Origin: Utricularia gibba
Lineage: Eukaryota; Streptophyta; Magnoliopsida; Lamiales; Lentibulariaceae
Assembly (NCBI GenBank): GCA_002189035.1
Contig: CM007989.1
Location: forward strand, 4,340,001 to 4,404,000
DNA: 64,000 bases
Direction: 5' to 3'
Every line of letters begins with the position of its first letter. Within the stretch, counting starts at the first letter, position 1. Of the stretch, positions 12,636 through 22,920 are shown in pieces. Both the position numbers and the translations under genes were made by a program. The notes beneath the pieces were generated by a model. That model was not told the DNA's origin. It worked only from the letters and a program-made list of their open reading frames with translations, and did no database searches.

Positions 12636-12705
12636 AGACAGAAGATTCTCCCCTTTGGATGCTTCATTCTCGATGGTTGTATCCTCTAGTGGTTCATCGT
12701 ATATG

Positions 12706-12710
12706 GCAAT
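12706..12710. repeat. Target-site duplication GCAAT of nested solo LTR (left)
   Basis: GCAAT precedes the solo LTR; GCAAC follows it at 13859-13863 (four of five bases identical). Confidence 0.75.
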
Positions 12711-13858
12711 TGATAAACGAAAAATTCACACGTCGTAAATGTAAACTTTCCTATCAAATAAATTTATAACCTAATACGCCTTCAAGCATAAAAAAATTAT
12801 GAGCATAGTGATTAGGGTCGAACACGAAGAGCAGATGCTTGCTATGTGAAAGTTAATGCATGAAACTAGTGTCACGTTGGTAAAATTGGTCTTAGTTAGG
12901 ACTAAGGCAGAACTAAAACGAAATACAGTAAGGAAAAGTTATAAGTTCTGGAGCTCGGTTGTTTCTGAAATGAAATGGGTGATGCCTTGGGACTCGTAGG
13001 GGATGTATGCTCATCATTAAACAAGCTCATACAAATCATAAATCATACAACTAACTCAAAAGATCTAGGTCTACCCGGATTCTTGTTTTCCCCCTAATCT
13101 TTGGTCTACCTCTAATTAGGGTTGTTAAGTTGGGTTTCACTACTTCCCCCTGGATCTATCCTGGTTTGTTAAGGAAATGATATGACTTATGATTTATTAG
13201 GTTTAAGGATGGATTAGCATATTTCTCCCATTTTCACCCTAAGGTACCCCCCTAAGCACTTAGCCTCTCATGCTTAAGGTAAACGAAAGTGGAAAAGAAA
13301 ACATCACCCACAAGGTGCTCATTTCACAGTCGAATACCAGAAAGCAAACAAGCAAGTAATGTGAAATGTCAATAAAAAAACTAAAAACGTCGCTAGCTAC
13401 TCTTAGCTAGGAGTAATATTCTTCGAAAACAGAAAAATAGTCTTGAACTTCAGCTTCGTTCCTGTTTTTCTTCCTTCTTGTTCTTCCCTCGAAAAACTTC
13501 TCCAGATAGCTGTTCGTGAGTCTCCAAGGGGAGATCTGTCTTCTCTCTCATTTTCCCTCTCTTTTTGTCCAAAATCTCACTTTTTCACCTCCTTGGACTT
13601 TGTGTGTACTTTTTTTCAGACTTCTGCCACCTTCTCTGCCACTACACTATTCATATTCGGCTCCTTGGGATTTGTGTTGCGACCTGTACTGCATTGCTCG
13701 AAGGAAACTAGTAGAAGGTTGGGACTAAATCGCAGACTAAATTGGCACTACTACGATACTTATGTGCAAAAATACAGAGCTAGGCAATAAAACTTAGTTT
13801 TTGTAGCACAAAATGAGTAAATTCCATGCATTGAGCCACTCAAAAATATGTGTTATCA
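12711..13858 (-). mobile_element. Nested solo LTR (1148 bp) splitting gag from protease
   Basis: Begins TGATAAACG and ends GTTATCA, six-base inverted termini, with a GCAAT/GCAAC target duplication. Most of it aligns with the 3' LTR of the host element (8160-9108), so both belong to one LTR family. It sits exactly between the gag zinc knuckle and the protease. If the LTR and one duplication are skipped, the flanking reading frame is continuous with no stop, which supports the boundaries. No internal coding region remains, as expected after LTR-LTR recombination. It lies in the same orientation as the host LTR. Confidence 0.9.
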
Positions 13859-13863
13859 GCAAC

Positions 13864-13923
13864 ATAGAAGAGTTGCTTACACTGATGGCCCGGACGGTAT
13901 TGCTCATTATAGTGGAAGCATAA
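13864..13923 (-). pseudogene. Gag zinc-knuckle remnant
   Basis: Minus-strand translation CFHYNEQYRPGHQCK matches the CCHC knuckle C-x2-C-x4-H-x4-C of plant gypsy gag, but the second Cys is Tyr. It ends at the solo-LTR insertion point. Confidence 0.8.
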
Positions 13924-14809
13924 ATTGAGTCTTCGATATTCCGCGACCTCCTTGCTTGTCATCTTCTTCTTAACTGGTAATTCAGAAGAAATTACGGGTC
14001 AAGCCACTATCATTGATTTCTCATTGAGCTTCTCCGAAGGGTGTGACTGGAGTCGAATACCTCGAGCCACTACCATCGCCTTGTTCAGAGATGCGGGCTT
14101 CAGGCATCCCACCTCTCAACACAGAGGTTCCAACAGCTCATGTATGTATATCTGCACTAGATCGGGTTCATTAATAGGGTTCATCATGGAGGCTATTTTT
14201 TCAAAGGACTGATTGTATGTGTTCAGATCTCCAGACATGTTTTGAATATGTAATAGATCTCTCAGTTTGGGGGATGCAGTAGTGTCTGAGTATCGTTGAA
14301 TGCAAGCATTTCGGAAGTCTACCCATGAGATAGTGGAGTTATGGTGCAAGAGCATTAAATACCAAGCTTGAGTTTTTCCCGACAAGTGGCAAGGTATGTA
14401 GTTCATTTTGCGAAATTCTGGGATCCCATGGAGTTGGAAGACATTCGCAACGGCTGAGCCAAGAAACAAGGTCAGAGGTCCCATCAAAATCAGGGAGTTC
14501 CATCTTATCTGGGACAGTAGGGTAAACCGGTGGAGAAACTCGACATGGGGGAAACATACTTCCCGTGGGAACATTGGCGAAAGATGGTGGGTCAGTTGGG
14601 GGTTGATGTATTTGTTGGACCAAGAGAACCTTGAGTTTTGCCGACACATCTGCCATCATGCCTCGCATAGCGGAGGAGCTTTCCTTGAGAGTATTCAATC
14701 GGCTGTCAAGGTGGCTGACAGTCGTATCCTCACCGGGAACTTCAACACCCTCTTGGACATTAGGCATGGTGTTGTTTCCGGATGAGGGCCCTTCCTCTAG
14801 CGCCAAAGA
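13924..14809 (-). pseudogene. Chromovirus gag (capsid region), frameshifted
   Basis: 14339 to about 14809 gives the N-terminal part (VPDKMELPDFDGTSDLVSWLSRCE), and 14116 to about 14450 in another frame gives the conserved capsid core (FQLHGIPEFRKMNYIPCHLSGKTQAWYLMLL...WVDFRNACIQRY). The frame change occurs near 14450 within the WLSRCE...FQLHG motif, so one indel explains it. The following 13924-14115 contains further breaks before the zinc knuckle. Confidence 0.88.
14790..14807 (-). promoter_or_regulatory. Putative primer-binding site
   Basis: On the minus strand the 5' LTR ends TTATCA, then after two bases comes TTTGGCGCTAGAGGAAGG. Its position is right for a tRNA primer site. It is not the common initiator-Met type (TGGTATCAGAGC). 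I cannot name the tRNA without a search. Confidence 0.5.
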
Positions 14810-15102
14810 TGATAAGGCCTTAGATTTCGAACGGTTAATAGGATCTAGTTTCACACAAAAGAAGATAGTCTTGAACAAAATAGACTTATTGGGATTTGGG
14901 CTGTTACAACGTACTATATTGCTCAAAAAAGTGATTAAAACAAATATTAGGATTAAATTTAGGATTTAGTCCTAATCTAAAATAAAAACATAAAAATATA
15001 TTACTAATCACAAAAATGCATAAATGCTTAATAAATCTCTAATTTTATAACATAATGTTATTTATTTTGTAGTCTTAAACTATTGAAAGACATATGTTAT
15101 CA
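14810..15102 (-). repeat. 5' LTR of the chromovirus, internally deleted (293 bp)
   Basis: Starts TGATAAGGCC and ends ATATGTTATCA, followed by the ATGAT target duplication at 15103. It contains the segment 14816-14884 shared with the 3' LTR (9110-9184) and a right part resembling 13660-13858 of the solo LTR. The ~0.9 kb left part seen in the other copies is missing, as if deleted just inside TGATAA. Confidence 0.78.
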
Positions 15103-15107
15103 ATGAT
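15103..15107. repeat. Target-site duplication ATGAT (right)
   Basis: Identical to 8155-8159. Confidence 0.85.
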
Positions 15108-16201
15108 TTACTCCATCGTATGTTACTAACTCATTTTGAGTGTAGCAACAAGATCACAAAATCAGGGAAGAACAAAAATTTAGTGTAATTATCAGTCCAC
15201 AAAACACATAGCATGAGGAAGAGACAATGAATGCAATTTTCACCACAGCAATCCATAGGTTTAGGTAGGAACAATATGGGTTTCAAAACCATACTTGCAT
15301 TGGAAAAGAAGAAGATGATAGACTTAGATTTTTTCAATGGACGATGAAAATAAAGAATAACACAATGATAGAAGAAGAAGAATACTATTTTTCAGAAAAA
15401 TAAACCTAAATTTGAAGAACAACTGCTAGGTACCTAGTTCACCACTATTATTCCTAAATACTTTGTTTTACTTTGTTGGATATTATGTTTCTATGACTAT
15501 TTATTCTACAACATTTATGACACTTTCATCAGTTTATGTTTACGAATCTATGCTCTACCTATCAAACATGAGTAGCTAGATTTTAGGAATGTCTTAAAGT
15601 TTGTAAGGATAATATGGTTTAAGGTTTACTAGATAATCTACAATCGCATCATTTGGTTGTTTGTTTTTAATATTCTTCGGGTAGATCTAGGGGAGAAGCG
15701 ATGGGCATTGTGGCTCATACACTTGATTTAGAAGTAGACCAATGAATCAATATAAGGATAATAGATGATAATCTTGGGTATACCTAATGCTATATATTGT
15801 GCACATAACTAGATTTAAGTTAGAAATGAGTAAGGATATTAGAAACTACCTTAACTAAAAATTTAAGGAATAGTATGGGTAAATTTAGGTCGTTTCGAGT
15901 TATACATATAGAAAAATTATAGATTAAATTAGAAACTTAAGTACCATATCACCTAAACTTCCTTAAGGTATTTTCATGCTCTTTTATGCAAAGAATCAAC
16001 ATTTGTTGCCTTTCTCATTATCATCTTATTTTAATTACCGAATTTGCATACCATTGTTAGTTTAATATAGAACTACAAGCAAAATTAATATGAAATTTCA
16101 CATTACAAAAACACACTACTAACACAAGCTCCTTATGATCGATTCCGATTCGACCATTATATACGTTGTGATCTTGATTGAATTGAGTTATAAATTTATT
16201 T
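15108..16201. other. AT-rich spacer
   Basis: No gene or domain seen. The first part may continue the older LTR-like DNA into which the chromovirus inserted. Confidence 0.4.
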
Positions 16202-16206
16202 GATAA

Positions 16207-16711
16207 TGATGGGGTACAACTCGGGTGAGGATGATCGGCTTCCGAAGGGGTGCCGAAAGGAGTCTTGATGGGACAACTTCTGCCGATAGACCGATATATG
16301 CCAGAGATCTGCAGCGGCGGTATGGTGCAGTCTGAAAAGTAGTTGAGCAGGCGGCGATTGCCTGTAAAGCAGGATCAAAGTACAAACACAGAAAGGTAGC
16401 TGACATTGCAGAACTCATGATCCGTTCAGATCGACCCCCTCTATAATCAAAAGAAATGATAATGGGGCAGAGGTTGGACCTTAGGCTCCCAGCCTGTACC
16501 TTTCTTCACCACTCCCGTCTAGTACAATCTTTTTCCGACGAGCTCCGACAGCTTCGTGGTTTTTTTTGTCTTACGGCGATTTCCACGTAAAAATCTCCGC
16601 CTACCCCCGTTTCTATTGATCAAACCAAACAAAATCTCAAAAAACATAGTAAGATGTGGAATTTCCCGACTGCACCTTTCACCCGTAAGGGTGGTTTTTT
16701 CACCCTTAACA
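16207..16711 (+). mobile_element. Solo LTR, ~0.5 kb family, copy 1
   Basis: 505 bp, TGATGGGG...CTTAACA, flanked by GATAA (16202-16206) and GATAC (16712-16716). It aligns throughout by eye with 50164-50708 and 54616-55157. Near the right end is the block GTGGTTTTTT...TTTCCACGTAAAAATCTC, which resembles the R/U5 leader of plant Ty1/copia LTRs. No internal domain is attached. Confidence 0.85.
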
Positions 16712-16742
16712 GATACGAAAATTTATTTTTTAAAATAATAGT

Positions 16743-16958
16743 AAAATTTGTACTTATTAAGATCACGAACATAGTCTTTCAAAATATAATCAGTTGATGT
16801 TTTGTTAAATGGTGTTGATGGAGAAAAATCTCAAATACACTTAGAAGTATAAAATTTCTGCTTATTAGGATCACAAACATAGTCTTTCAAAATATGATTG
16901 GTTGATGTTTTGTTAAATGGTGTTGACATAGAAAAATCTCAAATACACTTGGCAGTAT
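16743..16958 (-). repeat. 108-bp tandem duplication (two units)
   Basis: Units 16743-16850 and 16851-16958 begin AAAATTT and end CAGTAT/GAAGTAT; I count 12 differences in 108 bases. The unit length is a multiple of three, and it lies at the end of the copia remnant. Confidence 0.9.
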
Positions 16959-16989
16959 AAAAAGGAAAGAAATCCTCAATGAAGAAGAC

Positions 16990-17340
16990 ATCCTAAAAAA
17001 TGAAGACATGTTTCGTGTGTAAATTCAACAATGGATAGTTTCCATATGTGATTGGATATTCCAAAAAAACTGCTAATATTGTTCTTGAGGAAATTTTATC
17101 TACAACATAAATGAAATATCGAAAAACATGCAAATGAAAATAGTTCAAAGTTTCTTGGAAAATAAGCTCATAAGGAGTCTTCATCGAAAAAACTGATGAT
17201 GGAAGCTAATTGATCAAATAAATTGCATTAAGAATTGCATCTCTTCAAAAAATTTCAAGGCAAATCCACATGAAAAAACATAGAGCAAGCTAACTCAGTA
17301 AAGTAGTGATGTTTTCTTTCAACGAGACCATTTTATTGTA
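16990..17340 (-). pseudogene. Ty1/copia integrase fragment
   Basis: Minus-strand frames give the post-core copia block KTPYELIFQETLNYFHLHVFRYFIYVVD...LAVFLEYP (family pattern TPYE.......HL.VFG...Y....KLD.R....FLGY). Just upstream, with frame breaks, is an NGLVERKHHY-type segment (17280-17345), the conserved QQNGxxERKHRH integrase motif. Heavily decayed. Confidence 0.8.
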
Positions 17341-18880
17341 TCGAATGAGTATACATACAATTTTGATAAATCCTATGTGTTTGAAATACAACATAGCTAG
17401 TAAAATTCATGAATTCAAAACCATTGTTAGATTGGTTCTGTCTCATAGTTTCATTCAATTAATCTTTGACAAGAGCAATGAAATTCATAATTCTTTCAGT
17501 GATATGAGCTTTGTCAAAAAGAAGATAAATCTAGATTGCTCAAGAATGATCATCAATAATAATCGCAAAATATATTGCCCCATTGTGAGAGGGTATGCAA
17601 TTATGACCCTAGAAAACAAGATGTATTAAATCAAAAGATTGTAAAGACATCATCTTAATATTTCTAGAAAAGAATAGTTGAGTCTACTTTGATAAGTGGC
17701 ATTGGAATCATGAGATTTCAAATTATGCAGAAAAGGTATTGTGTAAAACTACGATAGAAACATATCCAAAACCATGTTACAAAGTTTTTAAATCAATAAG
17801 TTTAGTGAAAATAAAGGCAAAACTAAAAGGAAATACATATGACTACGCTCCAAGCATTGAATCAGACAGGCAATACAAGTCATTGTGCATATAATCTCTT
17901 AGTACCACTTTGTCATGTTATACCGTAAAAATACCCATCAGCATTGAAAACAGCCTATAAGTTGTTTTGCTTACTTTATCACATCTTATGCATGATACAT
18001 ATTTTGTGTCTACTTAGAGTTAGAAAGTGTTTAAAGCAATTTTTTATACTTGTAGGTGGTGAATAATCTAGTCATTGACAATGTTCTAAAACATATTATG
18101 AAGCTCTTTCTTGCATACTTAATTATCTTATTTTACATATTGCCATTGTTAACCAACCACTCTGTCTTTTTAGGCATTTCAGCACTACAATCATAGAAGA
18201 TATTAGCTCCTAAATATATTAACCTCGTTTGAAAACAAGATTACTGAGTATATGCAATTGGGCACTTGATCGCATATATTCCCATTGTTTTTAAAATTGG
18301 CACGATTACCTAATGTTAAATGAAAATGGTATAATTAGTTTCTTTTACCATATTTAATCCTCAAATTTTGACTTATTGTATATATTTAGTTCCTAATCTT
18401 TTTTATTTTAATAATTTTTTGTCACAATTTTTTAAATATTAGTTATAATTGATCTCAAGATTTAAAAATAGATATATTTGATCCATATTTTTTGATAATT
18501 TGATAAAATTCATTTTCATTTTTTCTGACCCCACCACTCGTCACCCATCAGCCATGGCGAGTGACAGGTGATGGGCAATTGGCAACGATTGGTGATGTGG
18601 GTGTAGGTGTGGTGCTGGCGATGGTCAACGGCAGTCGGACGTTTGTTGGTAATAGTAAGATTGAATTGGACAAAAAATTAGAGTTTGAAATTGGGAATCA
18701 AATGTGTCATTAATATAAATAGTGGAGAATGTTTTTGCCCAATGTTGAAATAGTGGGCACCAATTATAGATGATTTCAAAACATTAGAAATAAACCAATT
18801 AAACCATTTAGGTAAACAGTAGTAACTATTTGCATAATTTTATCATACGCAATTTTTGTCAATTTTCTTCTATTTTTCCT
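17341..18880. other. Probable copia internal DNA, unreadable
   Basis: Lies between the integrase and gag-like fragments of a minus-strand copia remnant. No domain is readable. 18530-18650 is a short GC-richer patch with no assignable feature. Confidence 0.35.
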
Positions 18881-18886
18881 TAGTTG

Positions 18887-19090
18887 TTATGACATAATTT
18901 TTTTGAGAATGTTCCAAGTTTTCTTGGAGGATCTACTCCCCAAAATGGGATCATAAGTGCCATTAGTTATGGCTAATGTTAGCGCATGGATAGGATTCTT
19001 TTTTTTTCTTCTAGTGCTTCCTTCCAACAATAATTTCCGTATTTGATGCAATTGATTTCCTTTCCTTTGATTGAGCCATGTCTCAATCAT
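18887..19090 (-). pseudogene. Possible Ty1/copia gag (UBN2-type) fragment
   Basis: The 67-codon frame has ALTLAITNGTYDPILGSRSSKKTWNILKKIMS, matching the copia gag pattern AL..I......D.I....S.K..W..L. Its place upstream of the integrase fragment on the same strand fits one element. The match is short and unverified. Confidence 0.5.
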
Positions 19091-19199
19091 TTCTTCATTG
19101 TCTTCAAATACATCCCAAGATCAATGTTGTCAAGATGCACAAAGGTAAAGTCAGTCAATTTTGAATGAGAAATTGAACCTCAACTCAGACTCATGGTTT

Positions 19200-20191
19200 T
19201 TCAGATGAAACATTCCATAGCTATCATCATGAAAAAAATCTTGTAGATCACAATATAGGAATGTAATGTATAAACGTTATTGAGTTTGATGGATAGAATT
19301 GCTCATTTCATGTACATTAATACTATTTATAGACACACAGGTTCTTCTATTTCTTTGATTCAATCATAAGATACTAATGATTCTCCATGTGCTTCTCCAA
19401 TCAAGGATTGGCTTAATGTACTTGAGCTGATTCGCTTGTGTTGGTTATAAGTCATGACTTATAATTTAAAAAAAATACTCATTCAACAAATTAACTACTT
19501 TTAATTACATTAAGTTGCTTATAAGTAATGTAAAGTAATCTTACCATGTAGAGACAATCAATAAAATCAGAACTCAGGAAATATCACAATTGGGCCAATC
19601 CATAGGCCCATTCCAGGAAAAAACCAAGAGCTTATGAAGTTCGGTTATGAAGCCGTTACCCAGTGGAGGTTCAAGAACCTCGGACAAGCCGTTACCACGT
19701 GTTTATATTCTAAAGAAAGCGATTCCATCGAATGTAATAATTTTTACTATTGGGGTTCAAAACTGCGGGCGAAAAAGAAAAAAGTTTGGGTTGTCACGAT
19801 AAGGCCCACGGGGAGTGGTGCTCACTGTTTTATTGCGCGCCCGGGTACAGTGAAAAAGAAGCTGCTAGCTGTGAATACAGGAAAACACGCACTGTGTACA
19901 GATGGCTGATGGATCGAGGTGAAAGCTCCCGACTTTGATGGAACCTTAAATTCCATTTAATTCAAGATCCAAAAAAGACGTATACAAATGCAGAGCGGAT
20001 GAGTTTCAGGGCCGGAGAATAAGTTGATATCAGAGTGGCGCCACCTTTTGTCCCATTGGGGAACCCGAGATCTTTAGGGGGAATTCCTTCCGGAGTTGTC
20101 TTCTTGTAAAGGTCCCATCTTTCTGCTTTCTTCTATCGTCTACAAGGTTTAATCTTTTTGTCTGTATTGGTGGGAACGGGATTAGTTTGGA
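19200..20191 (+). other. Upstream region of the omega-3 desaturase gene
   Basis: From about 19600 the base composition rises and no stable coding frame is recognisable, so I read it as promoter and 5' leader. Short plus-strand open frames at 19634-19938 have no recognised similarity. Confidence 0.5.
19696..19701. promoter_or_regulatory. G-box CACGTG
   Basis: A perfect palindromic G-box (context ACCACGTGTT), about 500 bp before the desaturase start codon. bZIP/bHLH proteins bind such sites in light-, ABA- and jasmonate-responsive plant promoters. A six-base match can occur by chance. Confidence 0.4.
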
Positions 20192-22303
20192 ATGGCGTCA
20201 TGGGTTCTATCAGGACATGGTCTGAGACCTCTTCCCAGAATTTATTCCAGGCCAACAACAAACCATGTGGTTTTGGATTCGATATCAATGCATTCTAAGT
20301 TCAGGGATTCAAGGAGATGTTTGTCTGCCTCTTCTTCAGAATATTTGGGCAGTAAATATAGAACATGGGTTTTGAACGTGAGTACTCCATTTTTACTAGA
20401 TCCAAATATTCAAGAAGAGGATGAAGGAGAACATGGTGTGGGAAAAAGAGACGGTGTTTTTGATCCAGGGGCACCACCTCCATTTAAACTATCTGATGTA
20501 AGAGCGGCCATTCCAAAGCATTGTTGGGTGAAAGATCCATGGAGATCGATGAGCTATGTTGGAAGAGATGTGGCCGTGGTGTTTGGGCTGGCAGCTGCTG
20601 CCGCATATCTCAACCACTGGCTTGTTTGGCCATTGTATTGGTTGGCTCAGGGGACCATGTTTTGGGCTCTCTTTGTCCTCGGCCATGATTGGTACATACA
20701 AATTTGTTGTCTGTATCTCTGAATTTGACTAGATCTTTTGTTTTTAAACTGGTTTTGGCTTCTGCAGTGGACATGGCAGCTTTTCTAACCATCCCAAGCT
20801 GAATAGCGTTGTTGGTCATCTGCTGCATTCATCTATATTGGTGCCTTATCATGGATGGTATGAAGTTCCAGGGATATTTGATTAATCTAACACCTGGATC
20901 ATTTTACATTTGTTGATACCTGAGAACTTTCTGTTGTTTTTTAGGAGAATCAGTCATAGGACTCATCACCAAAACCACGGCCATGTTGAAAACGATGAAT
21001 CATGGCACCCTGTAAGTAACTGAAGCATAACCTTCTTGCTTTACCATGAACTCTGGGTGCAGATTTGCCTTTGGATCATAACTCTCCTGTTTCTCAATCC
21101 CAGCTAACTGAGAAGGATTACAATAACTTGGATGCTGTTACTAAGATTTTGAGGTTCACATTGCCCTTCCCCTTGTTGGCGTACCCCATTTATCTGGTAT
21201 GCTGCATTGAGCTTTCTGCACAACAGCTTGTTTAAATACTAGAATCAGCAAAGATGATGTTTTAACATGTACATGATTGAGAGTGGTCAGAGAAGTTCCT
21301 CTCATTGTATGCATTCCATTTCAGTGGAATAGAAGTCCTGGAAAACATGGCTCGCATTTCCATCCGGGCAGTGACTTGTTCGTCCCAAGCGAAAGAACAG
21401 ATGTCATCACATCAACTGCTTGTTGGTCAGCTATGGTCATGCTTCTTGTAGGATTGTCCTTCGTTATGGGTCCGCTGCAGCTGCTAAAGCTCTACGGTGT
21501 ACCCTACACGGTCAGATGATCAATGGCTAAAACAATCTCAAATGCTTATGCCTGCTCACATGCACTTCCCACCGTGTCTAGTATCTAGATCTCCCTCTTC
21601 AGCTGCTTGCTCAAATTGCCTGATTATCTGTGAAATCTTTGAACTCCATTTGGGTGCAGGTTTTTGTGATATGGCTTGATTTGGTTACCTACCTGCATCA
21701 CCACGGCGACGCCAATAAACTTCCATGGTATCGTGGGCAGGTACACTCGATTCTCTGTTGTTCTTTCTGCTGCTAGCCGTTTCACAGTTTCCCTGGTACA
21801 ACATAGTATCATTGAAAGCAAGTGGATCATCAAGAAAATGGAATTGTTCTGCGCAGCTTGTAGATTTCAGATGAAACTAGTGATCATGTTCAAAATTTCA
21901 CTGAACAGGAATGGAGTTACCTGAGAGGGGGGCTCACTACCCTTGACCGCGACTATGGATGGATAAACAACATCCACCATGACATAGGGACTCATGTAGT
22001 TCATCACCTCTTCCCTCAAATCCCACACTATCATTTGGTTGAAGCTGTAAGTGTCAATTTTTCGTTGGGAAAATCATGGCATCCTCCCTTGCCAGTACTT
22101 CTTCATTCTGTGTGATGGGAGCTTCTCGTATGCAGACAGAAGCAGCAAAGCCAGTGCTCGGAGACTACTACAGGGAGCCTAGGAAATCAGGGCCCCTTCC
22201 ACTGCACCTGCTGGGCATTCTCATAAGAAGCATGAGGAAGGATCATTTTGTCAGTGACAATGGAGATATAATATACTACCAGACAGATCCTAACCGCAAC
22301 TGA
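20192..22303 (+). CDS. FAD7: Plastid omega-3 fatty acid desaturase
   Basis: Integral membrane di-iron desaturase converting 18:2/16:2 acyl chains of chloroplast lipids to 18:3/16:3. Eight exons, all GT-AG and in phase: 20192-20691, 20768-20857, 20945-21011, 21104-21196, 21325-21510, 21660-21740, 21909-22046, 22136-22303, giving 440 residues. This eight-exon layout is that of plant FAD3/FAD7/FAD8. The three histidine boxes are HDCGH (residues 165-169), HRTHH (201-205) and HVVHH (368-372). The N-terminal extension [20 protein letters not shown] resembles FAD7/8 transit peptides, and there is no C-terminal ER retrieval signal, so plastid rather than ER. I cannot separate FAD7 from FAD8. The frame is intact. 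Product 18:3 is the precursor of jasmonate. Confidence 0.97.
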
Positions 22304-22920
22304 TTTCTTAACTACAGATTGGCTACAAGAATCAAAGACTTATACTGAACAGGAGAATCCCCTTTTCCCTCCAATAACTGGAGTGGGCTATATTGATGGA
22401 GCAGATTGCAGCCATTTGATGAACAAAAAAGGAACCACTTCAGCAATTCTGATGCCTTAAAACTTGTGATTGAAGGAGTTAGTAGTGTACCTGAGTTGTA
22501 ACCTGTTCTTGTGTGTGGTTTTGTTGAGTTGAATTGAATGTATTAAAAAAAAAATGATATGTATAGTTGGAAAAACTGGAGAGCAGATTGATGATCGAAT
22601 AAAAAAACATCGTTGCAATCAAGACATCTAGTACAAGGTATAGAGAAAGCATCAAGTGCGAAGCATTGGAATACAAGAGAGATTTAATAAAGGACAGCTG
22701 GAACCTCGTATCAATCAAACTTGTTGTCTGGAGAGTCATCCTGAATGTGAAAACTCACAGCTCCCCGACAGCTGAGCAGTAGAAATCCATGTAGGAACAC
22801 TATTGGATTGGAGCAGTGTACTAATGTACCTTCTTTTGACTTTCAAGGATAGACGAGAAATCATGTCTACTCCTGTCACAAAGTGGTGGCAGTCCGTTGG
22901 GAGCAACTAACGGCTACGGT
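22304..22920. other. Convergent intergenic region
   Basis: Holds the 3' UTRs of the desaturase (+) and the YAK1 kinase (-), whose stop codons are about 620 bp apart. No other gene seen. Confidence 0.6.

Larger units (their letters stand above)
8160..15102 (-). mobile_element. Ty3/gypsy chromovirus, complete ends but decayed, with a nested solo LTR
   Basis: The element reads on the minus strand. From right to left: shortened 5' LTR (14810-15102), primer-binding region, gag, zinc knuckle, [nested solo LTR], protease, reverse transcriptase, RNase H, integrase and a C-terminal chromodomain, then the 3' LTR (8160 to about 9190). The termini are TGGTAAACG at 8160 and TGTTATCA at 15095-15102, flanked by a perfect 5-bp duplication ATGAT. 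All coding segments carry stops or frameshifts, so it is not autonomous. The order PR-RT-RH-INT and the integrase chromodomain place it among plant chromoviruses; I cannot assign the lineage without alignment. Confidence 0.92.

Noticed and set aside
13443-13790. Plus-strand open frame of 115 codons, Ser/Phe-rich
   Set aside because: Inside the nested solo LTR (12711-13858); LTR DNA, not a gene.
16188-16418. Two overlapping minus-strand frames (60-76 codons)
   Set aside because: They lie inside a solo LTR with target duplication and have no domain.
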